From assembly GCF_002895925.1 (NCBI RefSeq), contig NZ_NWUO01000001.1, positions 434,001-498,000 on the forward strand: a stretch of 64,000 nucleotides of DNA, in the 5' to 3' direction. The stretch is from Mixta theicola. Lineage in GTDB: Bacteria > Pseudomonadota > Gammaproteobacteria > Enterobacterales > Enterobacteriaceae. The translations under genes were made by a program, and so were the position numbers. How positions within the stretch are numbered: the first letter of the stretch is position 1; every line of letters starts with the position of its first letter. Below, piece after piece: positions 48,114 to 57,435 of the stretch. A model generated the notes under the pieces. That model made no database searches, was not told where the DNA came from, and was given only the letters and a program-made list of their open reading frames with translations.

Positions 48114-49200
48114 AGCGCCGCGCCATACATTGCTGATAGCGGCCGTTTACCCGCTGGGCAAACCAGGCGGTGGTCAGATTACGGGTGATTTTCGGGCTTT
48201 CGAGCCGAATGCCGGGCAGCATTTCGCGCGGCAACCGGCGTCCGGCCTGTTTATCCGCCAGCGCAAAAACCTGCTGCCACAGCTCGCTGTTTTCAAACTC
48301 AGGCTGATCACCCTTTTCCAGATCGCGGCGCATCGCCCGCGGGCTCATCTTGATTTGCGCAGCCAGCGTGCGTACCGCCAGCTCCGTCGCGCCCGCCTTA
48401 TCGGAGCCATACATAATCAGGTCGCCATCCAGCGCCAGTTTCATGCCGGTAGTGCGCGCCACCGCCGCCTGAAACGCCGCGTTGCGACTGGCGTACCAGC
48501 CGGCGTTAAAGTCGGCAAAACGGTAGAGCGGCGCGCTATAGTTGACCGGGTAGCCCAACAGGTGCTTTACGCCAAACCAGATGCCGCCGTGACGGGTAAA
48601 AACTTCCTGCCGGATGGAGGTTTCTACCGGCCACGGATAGCCTCGTTCATTCGCTTCGGCAAAGGCGATGCTCACCTGCATCGGGCCGCCGGTATGAATT
48701 GGGTTCAGATTGCCAAACAGCGTCTGGCCCATCGGCACCATATTAATAAAGTCATCAAAAATGGCGCTCAGCTCTTTTTCGGTGCGCACGCTGTCCAGCC
48801 GATCGGCATAGCTGCGCCCGTTAGGCGACTTAATCATCAGCGCGGTACGTACCAGAAAGGCGGGAATATGCAGCCGCGCCGCCCGTTTATCGATCTCGCC
48901 CCAGGCAATTTTCGGCAGGCCGGGCACCGGCGAATCGGCGTTGAAGTTGGTTTCCTGATCGGCCACGGCGATCGTAGCGCAAATATTGCTGTCGCTGGCC
49001 TCGATCTGCTGCGTACGAAACGCGGTGGCAATATCGCTGGCCCAGTCCGATTTCTGCCGCACGTCGCCCGGCATCAGCGCGACGATGCGTGCCTGCATCT
49101 GCTGCGGCGTTTGCTGAGTCGTCTTTTGCTGTTTACTGGTACAGCCCGCCAACGCCAGCAGCGCGACCAGCGGCATAAGGCGAAATAACTGAGATGACAT
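48112..49200 (-). CDS. DUF1615 family lipoprotein
   Basis: 362-residue predicted lipoprotein: hydrophobic signal, then lipobox LALAGC with Cys19 followed by TSKQQ; Ser/Thr after the Cys suggests outer-membrane sorting. The body is recognisable as DUF1615 (ICATIAVADQETNFNADSPVPG, GGPMQVSIAFAE, FADFNAGWYASRNAAFQ), which resembles lytic-transglycosylase-like folds in pattern (a conserved Glu in DQETNF). Function not established. ATG at 49200 follows AGGACAGG. Divergent from the OBAP gene. Confidence 0.82.
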   Translation of the reverse strand: MSSQLFRLMPLVALLALAGCTSKQQKTTQQTPQQMQARIVALMPGDVRQKSDWASDIATAFRTQQIEASDSNICATIAVADQETNFNADSPVPGLPKIAWGEIDKRAARLHIPAFLVRTALMIKSPNGRSYADRLDSVRTEKELSAIFDDFINMVPMGQTLFGNLNPIHTGGPMQVSIAFAEANERGYPWPVETSIRQEVFTRHGGIWFGVKHLLGYPVNYSAPLYRFADFNAGWYASRNAAFQAAVARTTGMKLALDGDLIMYGSDKAGATELAVRTLAAQIKMSPRAMRRDLEKGDQPEFENSELWQQVFALADKQAGRRLPREMLPGIRLESPKITRNLTTAWFAQRVNGRYQQCMARR

Positions 49201-49563
49201 ACCTGTCCTTATCCACTTTGAAGTTAAGCGCACCTTAACCACTGCCGTGGCGAAATGCCAGCCCAGCCCGCTTTTATTCCCTGGCCTCATTTTTTAAAAC
49301 CCGCTGAAGCGGCTTTATACGCCGGAGGTTGAAAGCAACCGTAAACAGACGATGGATAATGTAATTACTTTATTAAAATCAATCGGCGGCTCATATACGA
49401 CAAAAACGCCCATATTTTAGCGATAGCATTACCCTAATCAGCGATTAATTTCACAAGCAGAGGCTGGTTTACGCTGTAAATACCCAGTTTATGCCCGCGC
49501 CTTTCCATTTCTCAATTTTGCGCTAACGTTAACTTTTGTTAATCATTATTACAGGAATTATCG
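49201..49563. other. Intergenic region between two divergent lipoprotein genes
   Basis: 363 bp without a gene. The distal half is AT-rich and should hold both promoters. TTGCGC at about 49520 and TAATCAT-like sequence some 17 nt later are a weak plus-strand candidate. No operator was recognised. Confidence 0.3.
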
Positions 49564-50361
49564 ATGAAAACCTTATGGTTACCGGTAGTCGCAGCGTTGA
49601 TGCTGGCCGGCTGCGGCGGCAATAACACCCCGGCGCAGATAAACACCCCCGGCGCGCCGACATCAATGAAAATGAAGCTGCTGGATACCGGCGCCGCCGC
49701 GATGCAGTCACGCCCGCCGATTGACGCGATTAACGCCTATCTCGACGGCTTTCACTTTTACAACGGCGATAAAAACGGCCAAATGGAAGCGCACCACTAC
49801 GTCACCATTCTGAATGATGACGTGATGCAGGCGCTGATTTATGACGGCAACACGCGCGATGCGCGCCTGATGGGCGTGGAATATATTATCAGCGAGCGGC
49901 TGTACAAAACGCTGCCGCCGGAAGAGAAGAAGCTGTGGCACAGCCATAACTATGAGGTGAAATCGGGCACGCTGGTAGCGCCCGGACTGCCGGATACGGC
50001 GGATAAAGCGCTGATGAGCAAACTGGTGAACACCTACGGTAAAACCTGGCATACCTGGCACACCGACCGCGATAAAACGCTGCCGTTCGGTATTCCAGCG
50101 CTGATGATGGGCTTCACCGCCGACGGTCAGCTCGATCAGCGGCTGCTGAAAGATCGCGATGCGCGCATGGGGATTGATACGCGTAAAATACGCCAGCAGC
50201 GTGCTGATATTGTCGCGCATCCGGTGGTGAAAGGCGCCGACGCCTGGCAGGATGGCGAGGTGATCCAGCTCCAGCGCGTCGAGGGCGGCGGTGAGCACGC
50301 CCACGGCAGTACGGAGTTTGGCACGTCAGAACAGACGAAGCGCCACAAGTTTAATAACTAA
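49564..50361 (+). CDS. OBAP-family (DUF1264) lipoprotein
   Basis: 265-residue lipoprotein with lipobox LMLAGC (Cys18, followed by GGNN). The body matches the DUF1264/oil-body-associated-protein family: INAYLDGFHFYNGDKNGQME, HHYVTILNDDVMQALIYDG, MGVEYIISERLYKTLPPEEKKLWHSH-type segments and KTWHTWHTDRD. In plants OBAPs are tied to oil bodies; the bacterial role is unknown. It ends overlapping the moaE stop by 4 bp, tail to tail. Confidence 0.83.
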   Translation: MKTLWLPVVAALMLAGCGGNNTPAQINTPGAPTSMKMKLLDTGAAAMQSRPPIDAINAYLDGFHFYNGDKNGQMEAHHYVTILNDDVMQALIYDGNTRDARLMGVEYIISERLYKTLPPEEKKLWHSHNYEVKSGTLVAPGLPDTADKALMSKLVNTYGKTWHTWHTDRDKTLPFGIPALMMGFTADGQLDQRLLKDRDARMGIDTRKIRQQRADIVAHPVVKGADAWQDGEVIQLQRVEGGGEHAHGSTEFGTSEQTKRHKFNN

Positions 50362-50810
50362 TCCCAGCGACCGACCGCCTGCTGGTCGCTGTCGCGCGCC
50401 TCAACCCAGCGATCGCCTTCGGGCGTCGCTTCCCGCTTCCAGAACGGCGCGCGGGTTTTCAAATAGTCCATGATGAACTCGGCGGAGGCGAAGGCCGCAC
50501 CGCGATGCGCCGCGCTAACGCCGACAAAAACAATCTCATCGCCGGGAAAAAGTTCGCCGACGCGGTGGATCACGCTCACCCGCTGCAGCGGCCAGCGCGT
50601 ACGCGCTTCGGCCACAATCTCAGCCAGCGCCTTTTCCGTCATGCCGGGGTAATGTTCCAGCGTCAGGGCGGAAACGTGCTCGCCCAGGTTGTGGTTGCGT
50701 ACTTTGCCGGTAAAGGTCACTACCGCGCCATCATCGTTACAGGCGGAGAGCCACTGATACTCTTCGGCCATACTGAACGGCGGCTGCCCCACGCGAATAC
50801 GGGTTGTCAT
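50358..50810 (-). CDS. moaE: Molybdopterin synthase catalytic subunit MoaE
   Basis: Large subunit of molybdopterin synthase, which inserts two sulfurs into precursor Z with MoaD. 150 residues, the E. coli length. Conserved GAVVTFTGKVRNHN near residue 28, HRVGELFPGDEIVFVGVSAAHR with active-site residues near 82-103, and LKTRAPFWKRE with the catalytic Lys. It starts 1 bp after the moaD stop (TAATATG). Confidence 0.95.
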   Translation of the reverse strand: MTTRIRVGQPPFSMAEEYQWLSACNDDGAVVTFTGKVRNHNLGEHVSALTLEHYPGMTEKALAEIVAEARTRWPLQRVSVIHRVGELFPGDEIVFVGVSAAHRGAAFASAEFIMDYLKTRAPFWKREATPEGDRWVEARDSDQQAVGRWD

Positions 50811-50811
50811 A

Positions 50812-51057
50812 TTAACCTCCGGTGACCGGCGGGAAGAAGGCGACCTCATCGCCGTCCTGCAGCGGATGCTGTAGCGATACCAGCGTTTGATTTACCGAGG
50901 CCAGCAGTTTGCCAGCGCTCAGCGCCAGATCCCAGCGGTCGCCGCGTGCGGCCAGCGCAGCACGCAGTTCTTCCACCGTGGCATATTCCGCCGGAAGCGA
51001 TAAAGAGGAGGTTGCCACCAGCTCGCGCACCTGCGCGAAAAACAGTACGTTAATCAT
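50812..51057 (-). CDS. moaD: Molybdopterin synthase sulfur carrier subunit MoaD
   Basis: Ubiquitin-like 81-residue sulfur carrier ending in the obligatory Gly-Gly (PPVTGG), which is thiocarboxylated. Starts [13 protein letters not shown] as in E. coli. It overlaps the end of moaC by 8 nt, so translation is coupled; longer in-frame starts lie inside moaC and are rejected. Confidence 0.95.
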   Translation of the reverse strand: MINVLFFAQVRELVATSSLSLPAEYATVEELRAALAARGDRWDLALSAGKLLASVNQTLVSLQHPLQDGDEVAFFPPVTGG

Positions 51058-51535
51058 TATCCACCGCCTGAAAATCACCCGATTTGCCGCCGCTTTTATG
51101 CAGCAGGCGCACCGATTCAATCACCATATCTTTCTGCACCGCTTTACACATATCGTAAATGGTCAGCGCAGCCACGGAGGCGGCGGTTAACGCCTCCATC
51201 TCTACGCCGGTTTTGCCGGTCAGCCGACAAACCGACTCGATGCGCACCCGCTGTTTTTCCGGCTCGGCGGTCAGCTCAACTTCGACCTTGCTCAGCATTA
51301 ACGGATGGCAGAGCGGAATCAGCTCCCAGGTGCGTTTCGCCGCCTGAATACCGGCGATACGGGCGGTGGCAAAGACGTCGCCCTTATGATGACGTCCTTC
51401 GATAATCATTTGCAGCGTGGCCGGCGACATCACGACACAGGCTTCCGCGCGCGCTTCACGCAGCGTTTCAGCCTTGGCGGATACGTCAACCATATGCGCT
51501 TCGCCGGCGGCATTAATATGGGTTAATTGCGACAT
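51050..51535 (-). CDS. moaC: Cyclic pyranopterin monophosphate synthase MoaC
   Basis: Converts the MoaA product to cyclic pyranopterin monophosphate. 161 residues (E. coli 161). Conserved [16 protein letters not shown] near residue 73, [24 protein letters not shown] near 112, and the Lys in [17 protein letters not shown]. Part of moaABCDE; 2 bp from moaB. Confidence 0.96.
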   Translation of the reverse strand: MSQLTHINAAGEAHMVDVSAKAETLREARAEACVVMSPATLQMIIEGRHHKGDVFATARIAGIQAAKRTWELIPLCHPLMLSKVEVELTAEPEKQRVRIESVCRLTGKTGVEMEALTAASVAALTIYDMCKAVQKDMVIESVRLLHKSGGKSGDFQAVDND

Positions 51536-51537
51536 AG

Positions 51538-52053
51538 TTATGATTTTTTCAGATGTGATACAAACTGGCAGGGGCGCGTACGAGCGTCCAGCTGCTCACA
51601 GATAATGCGTTCCCAGGCGGTACGGCAGGCGGAGGTCGATCCTGGCATGGCAAAAATCAGCGTCTGATTAGCCAGGCCAGCCACCGCGCGCGACTGCAGC
51701 GTTGAAGAACCAATCTCCTCCCACGACAGCATGCGGAACACCTCGCCGAACCCGTCGATTTCCCGGTCAAACAGCGGCAGCAGCGCTTCCGGCGTACTGT
51801 TTTTGCTGTTAAAGCCGGTGCCGCCGTTGATCAGGATAACCTGAATATCATCGCTGGCGATCCAGCTGGAGACCACCGCGCGAATGCGGTACAGATTGTC
51901 GGCGACAATCGCGTGATCGAGAACCTGATGACCCGCTTCGGTCACCGCCTCGCGTAAATAGTCGCCTGAGGTATCGTCCGTGGCGTCACGACGATCGGAA
52001 ACGGTCAGGACCGCAATCCGTAGCGCCTGAAATTCCATTGTAGCTTTGCCCAT
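51538..52053 (-). CDS. moaB: Molybdenum cofactor biosynthesis protein MoaB
   Basis: MogA/MoaB-family protein, 171 residues, similar in length to E. coli MoaB (170). Contains [29 protein letters not shown]-type segments (GGTG phosphate loop) and [14 protein letters not shown]. Its role in E. coli is dispensable or redundant with MogA. 14 bp follow moaA. Confidence 0.95.
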   Translation of the reverse strand: MGKATMEFQALRIAVLTVSDRRDATDDTSGDYLREAVTEAGHQVLDHAIVADNLYRIRAVVSSWIASDDIQVILINGGTGFNSKNSTPEALLPLFDREIDGFGEVFRMLSWEEIGSSTLQSRAVAGLANQTLIFAMPGSTSACRTAWERIICEQLDARTRPCQFVSHLKKS

Positions 52054-52067
52054 GCTTTGCTCCGCGT

Positions 52068-53054
52068 TTAGCCGCCGATAAATGAGAGATTTTGCGTAAT
52101 GCCGGTGTTGCCCTGATGCAGGAAGTGCGTCTGTTTTTTACGCCCCAGGCTGGCGGCGATCCGCGCCTGCAGCTCAGTCTGCTGCTCATCGGAAGCCAGC
52201 AGATCGCGCAGCGGCACGCCACCGTCGCCAAACAGGCAGAGATGCAGATTGCCGATAGCCGATACGCGCAGGCGATTACAGCTGGCGCAAAAATCGCGCT
52301 CGTAAGGCATGATCAGGCCAATTTCGCCCTGATAGTCAGGATGACTAAACACCTGCGCCGGGCCGTCGCTGCGCTCCCGAACCTGACGCTGCCAGCCCTG
52401 CTCGATAAGCCGATCGCGGATCACTTCGCCGGAAATATGATGACGTCGAAACAGGTCGCTGCCCTCACCGGTTTCCATCAGTTCGATAAAGCGTAGCTGA
52501 ATCGGGCGGTGGCGAATCCAGTCGAGGAAGGTTTGCAGGCTGTTATGGTTAACGTCGCGCATCAGCACGCTGTTGACCTTAACCTTACTGAAGCCGGCGT
52601 CAAAGGCGGCGTCAATGCCGCGCATTACCTGGTGAAATTTATCCTGCCCGGTAATGGCATGAAATTGACGCGCATCAAGGCTGTCAACGCTAACGTTAAT
52701 TGAGGTCAGGCCTGCGGCGCGCCAGCGTGCGACATCGCGCTCCATACGGTAGCCGTTGGTCGTGACCGCCAGCTGACGGATACCCGGATTTTCACGCACG
52801 GCGGCGATAATATCGATAAAGTCGCGACGCAGGCTGGGCTCGCCGCCGGTCAGACGGATTTTTTCCGTACCGGCATCGGCAAAGGCGCGCGTGACGCGCC
52901 GGATCTCATCAAGCGAAAGGAAACTTTTGTTTGTCGCACCCTGCGGCTTATAGCCATCGGGCAGGCAGTAAGTGCAGCGAAAGTTGCATACGTCAGTAAT
53001 CGACAAACGCAAGTAATAGAACTTGCGGGCATAGGAATCAATAAACTGGGTCAC
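52068..53054 (-). CDS. moaA: GTP 3',8-cyclase MoaA
   Basis: Radical-SAM enzyme that rearranges GTP in the first step of molybdenum-cofactor synthesis. About 328 residues. N-terminal cluster CxxxCxxC in [10 protein letters not shown] (Cys23, Cys27, Cys30); C-terminal cluster in [20 protein letters not shown]; Gly-Gly end as in E. coli. The start is taken as the GTG at 53054 ([14 protein letters not shown]), which aligns with E. coli; the longer reading to 53099 runs through the riboswitch and is rejected. Expression should be governed by the upstream Moco RNA and ModE-like site. Confidence 0.95.
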   Translation of the reverse strand: MTQFIDSYARKFYYLRLSITDVCNFRCTYCLPDGYKPQGATNKSFLSLDEIRRVTRAFADAGTEKIRLTGGEPSLRRDFIDIIAAVRENPGIRQLAVTTNGYRMERDVARWRAAGLTSINVSVDSLDARQFHAITGQDKFHQVMRGIDAAFDAGFSKVKVNSVLMRDVNHNSLQTFLDWIRHRPIQLRFIELMETGEGSDLFRRHHISGEVIRDRLIEQGWQRQVRERSDGPAQVFSHPDYQGEIGLIMPYERDFCASCNRLRVSAIGNLHLCLFGDGGVPLRDLLASDEQQTELQARIAASLGRKKQTHFLHQGNTGITQNLSFIGG

Positions 53055-53059
53055 CAGAA

Positions 53060-53163
53060 CACCTTTCCAAATGGGAGATGCAGTCATTTCTTTCTGCACC
53101 CTGGCAGCTCGTGGCTGCGGCCAGTGCCCCCTATCTATCGACGTAGGCGCAAAGGCTTGAGTG
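53060..53163 (-). ncRNA. Molybdenum cofactor (moco) riboswitch
   Basis: The moaA leader on the minus strand reproduces the landmark elements of the E. coli moaA Moco element: CACTC-AGCCTTTGCGCC at the 5' end, a GGCACTGGCCGC segment, GCAGAAAGAAATGACTGC forming the GNRA-capped hairpin, CTCCC, and the 3' TGGAAAGGTG strand that pairs back with the first helix and carries the ribosome-binding region. In E. coli this RNA lowers moa expression when cofactor is plentiful. No ligand data are available for this copy. Confidence 0.9.
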
Positions 53164-53232
53164 TGGGTTTGCCTGTTAAACAGGAATCTGCAAATAGTAA
53201 CGCCATTTATCAGGGCGTGCCACTTTCCATTT

Positions 53233-53256
53233 CGTTATGTATATCAATATATAGCG
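53233..53256. promoter_or_regulatory. ModE-binding-site-like palindrome upstream of moaA
   Basis: A 24-bp imperfect palindrome CGTTATGTA-N6-ATATATAGCG matches the ModE box pattern (CGTTATRTA arm followed by an inverted TATAACG-like arm). It lies about 70 bp upstream of the riboswitch; in E. coli ModE-molybdate activates moaABCDE from upstream. Confidence 0.6.
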
Positions 53257-53480
53257 AAAGTTCACGACATTTAGCCGCACGATAGCCACCATTTACCGCA
53301 TGATGGTTTTAATTATCAGCAAGCGAATTCCGGACGATGATTGTGATAAGTCATTTCTGTGCTCTGTTCGCTAAATCGTGCCTGTCCCGCGGCGGCCGAA
53401 GTGTATTAAACGCCCGAAGAAACCATTATCCTGTGCCGACCCGACGGTTAAGGTTACCGTCACCTATTGTCAGGAGAATT

Positions 53481-54389
53481 ATGCGTAATCGTACCCTTGC
53501 GGATCTGGATCGGGTGGTCGCCCTGGGCGGCGGACACGGACTGGGGCGCGTTATGTCGGCCCTTGCTTCGCTGGGTTCGCGCCTGACCGGCATCGTGACT
53601 ACCACCGATAACGGCGGCTCTACCGGTCGTATCCGACAGTCGGAGGGCGGAATAGCCTGGGGCGATACGCGTAACTGCCTGAACCAGCTGATTACCGAGC
53701 CGGGCGTGGCATCGGCGATGTTTGAGTATCGCTTTGCCGGTAACGGCGAGCTGGCCGGGCATAACCTTGGCAACCTGATGCTGAAAGCGCTCGATCATCT
53801 TAGCGTACGCCCGCTGGAGGCGATTAACCTGATACGCAATATGCTAAAGGTGGATGCCCTGCTGATTCCCATGTCGGAGCAGCCGGTCGATTTAATGGCT
53901 ACCGACAGCGAAGGCCATATGGTTTACGGCGAAACGGCGATTGATACGCTGGCGCGAGTGCCGCAGGATTTGATGCTGCATCCCAACGTGGCGCCAACGC
54001 GTGAGGCCATAGAGGCGATTGCCGAAGCCGATCTGATCCTGATCGGCCCCGGCAGCTTTTTTACCAGCCTGATGCCGCTGCTGCTGATGGAGGAGATGGC
54101 GCAGGCGCTGCGGCGCACGCCGGCCCCGCTGATTTTTATTGGCAATCTGGGCCGTGAGCTAAGCCCCGCCGCTGCCAGCCTCAGGCTGGAAGATAAGCTG
54201 GCGATAATGGAAAAATACATTGGCAAAAAGGTCATTGATGCGGTGGTGGTCGGGCCGCGCGTAGAGGTGCAGGGCGTACAGGATCGGCTGATCGTGCAGC
54301 AGCCGCTGGAAGCGGCGGATATTCCATACCGCCACGATCGCCAGCTGCTGCGTCTGGCGCTGGAGCAGGCGATCCAGGCGCTCGGCTGA
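53481..54389 (+). CDS. ybhK: YvcK/YbhK (CofD-like) family protein
   Basis: 302-residue UDP-sugar-binding protein related to Bacillus YvcK, a factor for growth on gluconeogenic carbon and for cell shape. Begins [28 protein letters not shown]; contains [16 protein letters not shown] (near 37), [20 protein letters not shown], and [18 protein letters not shown] (near 180). E. coli YbhK has 302 residues. The ATG at 53481 has CAGGAGAA; the longer reading upstream is rejected. Divergent from moaA, convergent with uvrB. Confidence 0.93.
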   Translation: MRNRTLADLDRVVALGGGHGLGRVMSALASLGSRLTGIVTTTDNGGSTGRIRQSEGGIAWGDTRNCLNQLITEPGVASAMFEYRFAGNGELAGHNLGNLMLKALDHLSVRPLEAINLIRNMLKVDALLIPMSEQPVDLMATDSEGHMVYGETAIDTLARVPQDLMLHPNVAPTREAIEAIAEADLILIGPGSFFTSLMPLLLMEEMAQALRRTPAPLIFIGNLGRELSPAAASLRLEDKLAIMEKYIGKKVIDAVVVGPRVEVQGVQDRLIVQQPLEAADIPYRHDRQLLRLALEQAIQALG

Positions 54390-54452
54390 GGCGCGCCGCC
54401 AGCGCTAAAAAACCGCACACCCGTCCGGGCAGCAGTCTCTGAAGCACCGAAT

Positions 54453-54488
54453 AAAAAAGCCGCACCTCTTCAGGCTACGGCTTTTTTT
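54453..54488. terminator. Bidirectional terminator between ybhK and uvrB
   Basis: AAAAAAGCCG and CGGCTTTTTT flank a 15-nt loop. The stem is short in G-C pairs, but both strands end in a T-run, fitting convergent genes. Confidence 0.75.
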
Positions 54489-54501
54489 CGCTATGCGGTA
54501 T

Positions 54502-56523
54502 TTATGAAGCGGCGATAAATAGCTCACGCAGCTGATGTAGCCGATCGCGCACGTTGGCGGCTTCTTCGAACTCCAGGTTTTGCGCATGCTGCTGCATCTG
54601 GGTTTCCAGCTGATGGATCTTCTTCTGCAGCGCCTGCGGCGTGAGCGCCAGATAATCGGCCTCGGCCTCGGCAACGCCACGGCTGCTGCTCCTGCCGCGG
54701 GTTTTCCCCCTGGTCGCGCTTTTGCCCAGCTCAAGAATATCGTTGATTTTCTTGTTCAGGCCCTGCGGCACGATACCGTGTTCGGTGTTGTACTCTATCT
54801 GTTTCTCGCGGCGGCGCTCGGTTTCGCTAATCGCTTTCGCCATTGACGCGGTAATGCGATCGCCGTAGAGAATAGCCTTGCCGTTCACGTTACGCGCCGC
54901 GCGTCCGATGGTCTGAATCAGCGAGCGTTCAGAGCGCAGGAAGCCCTCTTTATCGGCATCCAGAATCGCCACCAGCGATACTTCCGGCATATCCAGCCCT
55001 TCACGCAGCAGGTTGATGCCCACCAGCACGTTAAACTCGCCCAGACGCAGATCGCGAATAATCTCCATACGCTCGACGGTATCAATATCCGAGTGCAGAT
55101 AGCGCACCTTTTCGCCGTGCTCTTCCAGATATTCGGTCAGATCCTCAGCCATGCGCTTGGTCAGCGTGGTCACCAGTACGCGTTCGTTGATCTCAACGCG
55201 CTTGCGAATTTCCGACAGCAGATCGTCCACCTGGGTGGTGACCGGACGCACTTCAATAATCGGATCGAGCAGCCCGGTAGGACGCACCACCTGATCGATA
55301 ACCTCTCCGGCGGATTTTTCCAGCTCGTAGTTGCCCGGCGTCGCCGAAACATAAATCGTCTGCGGCGCCAGCGCCTCAAATTCTTCAAACTTCATCGGGC
55401 GGTTATCCAGCGCCGACGGCAGGCGGAAGCCATACTCCACCAGCGTTTCTTTACGCGCCCGGTCGCCGCGGTACATGCCGCCGATTTGCGGGATCGTCAC
55501 GTGGGACTCATCCACCACCAGCAGGCCGTCCGCCGGTAAATAGTCAAACAGGGTCGGCGGCGGCTCGCCCGGTCCGCGCCCAGAGAGATAGCGTGAATAG
55601 TTTTCGATGCCGGAACAGTAGCCCAGCTCGTTCATCATCTCCAGGTCGAACTGGGTACGCTGCGTCAGGCGCTGTTCTTCCAGCAGCTTGTTGTTCGCCA
55701 GCAGGGTTTTACGGCGGTCGGCCAGCTCAGTTTTAACCTCTTCCATCGCCTGCAAAATGCGCTCGCGCGGCGTGACGTAGTGCGTTTTGGGATAGATGGT
55801 AAAGCGCGGCACCACGGAGTCTACCTGCCCGGTAAGCGGATCGAACAGCGACAGCCGCTCAACTTCCTCATCGAACAGTTCGACGCGCAGCGCCAGGTCG
55901 TCCGATTCCGCCGGGAAAATATCGATCACTTCACCGCGCACCCGGAAGGTGCCGCGCTGAAACGCCTGATCGTTACGGCTGTACTGCAGCTCAGCCAGGC
56001 GGCGTAAGATACTGCGCTGGTCGATGATCATACCGCGCGACAGATGCAGCATCATTTTCAGGTACAGATCGGGATCGCCCAGGCCGTAAATTGCCGAAAC
56101 CGACGCCACCACAATCACATCGCGCCGTTCCAGCAGCGCTTTGGTGGCGGAGAGACGCATCTGCTCAATGTGTTCGTTCACCGAGGCGTCTTTTTCAATA
56201 AAGGTGTCGGAGCTGGGCACGTAGGCTTCAGGCTGATAGTAGTCGTAGTAGGAAACAAAATACTCGACGGCATTATCAGGAAAGAACTCTTTCATCTCGC
56301 CATACAGCTGCGCCGCCAACGTTTTGTTGGGCGCCAGCACCATCGTAGGCCGGTTAAGATCGGCAATCACGTTGGCAACGGTGAAGGTTTTCCCGGAGCC
56401 GGTCACCCCCAGCAGCGTCTGGTGCGCCAGACCGTCCTCAAGCCCCTCTTTCAGACGAAGTATCGCCTCTGGCTGATCGCCGGAGGGCTGAAAGGCGGAG
56501 TTAAGTTTAAAGGTTTTACTCAT
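54502..56523 (-). CDS. uvrB: Excinuclease ABC subunit UvrB
   Basis: Damage-verification helicase of nucleotide excision repair; works with UvrA and UvrC. 673 residues as in E. coli. Walker [10 protein letters not shown] near residue 39, the DNA-wedging beta-hairpin region [17 protein letters not shown] near 92-108, motif [13 protein letters not shown] near 337, helicase motifs [22 protein letters not shown] and QTIGRAARN near 540, and the C-terminal UVR domain for UvrC binding ([20 protein letters not shown]). A LexA box lies upstream. Confidence 0.97.
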   Translation of the reverse strand: MSKTFKLNSAFQPSGDQPEAILRLKEGLEDGLAHQTLLGVTGSGKTFTVANVIADLNRPTMVLAPNKTLAAQLYGEMKEFFPDNAVEYFVSYYDYYQPEAYVPSSDTFIEKDASVNEHIEQMRLSATKALLERRDVIVVASVSAIYGLGDPDLYLKMMLHLSRGMIIDQRSILRRLAELQYSRNDQAFQRGTFRVRGEVIDIFPAESDDLALRVELFDEEVERLSLFDPLTGQVDSVVPRFTIYPKTHYVTPRERILQAMEEVKTELADRRKTLLANNKLLEEQRLTQRTQFDLEMMNELGYCSGIENYSRYLSGRGPGEPPPTLFDYLPADGLLVVDESHVTIPQIGGMYRGDRARKETLVEYGFRLPSALDNRPMKFEEFEALAPQTIYVSATPGNYELEKSAGEVIDQVVRPTGLLDPIIEVRPVTTQVDDLLSEIRKRVEINERVLVTTLTKRMAEDLTEYLEEHGEKVRYLHSDIDTVERMEIIRDLRLGEFNVLVGINLLREGLDMPEVSLVAILDADKEGFLRSERSLIQTIGRAARNVNGKAILYGDRITASMAKAISETERRREKQIEYNTEHGIVPQGLNKKINDILELGKSATRGKTRGRSSSRGVAEAEADYLALTPQALQKKIHQLETQMQQHAQNLEFEEAANVRDRLHQLRELFIAAS

Positions 56524-56601
56524 CAGAAATGATCTCTGCTGAAGAATTACACGGACAGGAGGTTAATTTTACTCCGCTTCGATGATTTTTCCAACGTGTG
56601 A

Positions 56602-56621
56602 TACTGGATAAATAATCAGTT
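56602..56621. promoter_or_regulatory. LexA (SOS) box of uvrB
   Basis: TACTG-N10-CAGTT: CTG at 56604, a 10-nt AT-rich spacer, CAG at 56617. It sits 80 bp upstream of the uvrB start, the expected location in an SOS-inducible promoter; E. coli uvrB has a LexA box too. Confidence 0.85.
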
Positions 56622-56912
56622 ATTTTGTCCCATGCCTGAGGAAAAGGCAAAGCGACAATTTTAAGCCTTATCATTACATGGGGATAATATTAAGGGACGC
56701 AAGGTTATCCCCAGCAGCTGATAGCATTTAACATTTGTCAATAGGCGCAGCGCAAAAGCAACAGTGGAAAAAAGCGCGCGCAATCGCAGGCTTGATTTTA
56801 ACTAACTTTCTGAAATTAAATGCAATATAAATAAAGCCCAGTTTCGCGCCAGTTCAGGAAAAAGCCGCGCCCGCTCTGGCTTGCACGTTGTTTTCACTGG
56901 GTAATGCACATG

Positions 56913-56971
56913 GTTATCCACAGGAATAGTGGATAACTGTTTACAGGCCCCGCAACATCGGGGGTGGATAA
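56913..56971. promoter_or_regulatory. DnaA-box cluster upstream of uvrB
   Basis: A consensus DnaA box TTATCCACA (56914-56922) faces TTATCCACT on the other strand (56928-56936), making a perfect 9-bp inverted repeat GTTATCCAC/GTGGATAAC with a 7-bp spacer. A third box, TTATCCACC, lies on the minus strand at 56963-56971, and a weaker TTATCCCCA at 56705. DnaA binding upstream of uvrB has been reported for E. coli; binding here is untested. Confidence 0.55.
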
Positions 56972-57276
56972 AATTCCTCCCTGGGCCGTAACACGGATGA
57001 AATATTTTTTTTTCGCCTTTTTCGACCTGACCTGTCCCTGATTTTTCTGGTTTAACGCCTGCTGTTCGGCGTCACCGGCGTTTTCTCGCCGTAAACGCCA
57101 GGCCGTTATTAATAAATTTTTCTGCCTTATGGTGGTTCCTCTGCACCATAAGCATGGCGTCATCAGCACCGTCAACGTGCAGACCATTTATTACCTGACT
57201 AAACTATTAAGCATTTCTGACCGTTACTCTGGGATACGGCTATATGCCAGCACGCCTTTTGCCCGTTATCGGCGAT

Positions 57277-57293
57277 TTGGCCTGTGGATTGCA
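57277..57293 (+). promoter_or_regulatory. Sigma-54 (RpoN) promoter
   Basis: TTGGCCTG-N4-TTGCA fits TTGGCACG-N4-TTGCA with two mismatches and keeps the invariant GG-N10-GC spacing. It points to the UrtE-like gene, whose ATG is 143 bp downstream. A TGCACC half-site at 57142, about 135 bp upstream, resembles half of an NtrC enhancer element (TGCACC-N5-GGTGCA). Confidence 0.55.
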
Positions 57294-57435
57294 AGAAAGA
57301 ATGGACCTCCCATAACGGCTGGCCGCTCAGCCGCCTGGGGAAAAGGCGGTGATATCACCTCGCCGACGTCTGTGACCTGCCCGGCTTTAGGCGGGCGGAC
57401 AGAATGATTTGAACGGTACGGAAGGAGAATATCAG

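Noticed and set aside
56894-57187. A 97-codon minus-strand frame upstream of uvrB
   Set aside because: Runs through the DnaA-box palindrome and a poly-A/T tract (KKAKKKYF); no sensible protein features.
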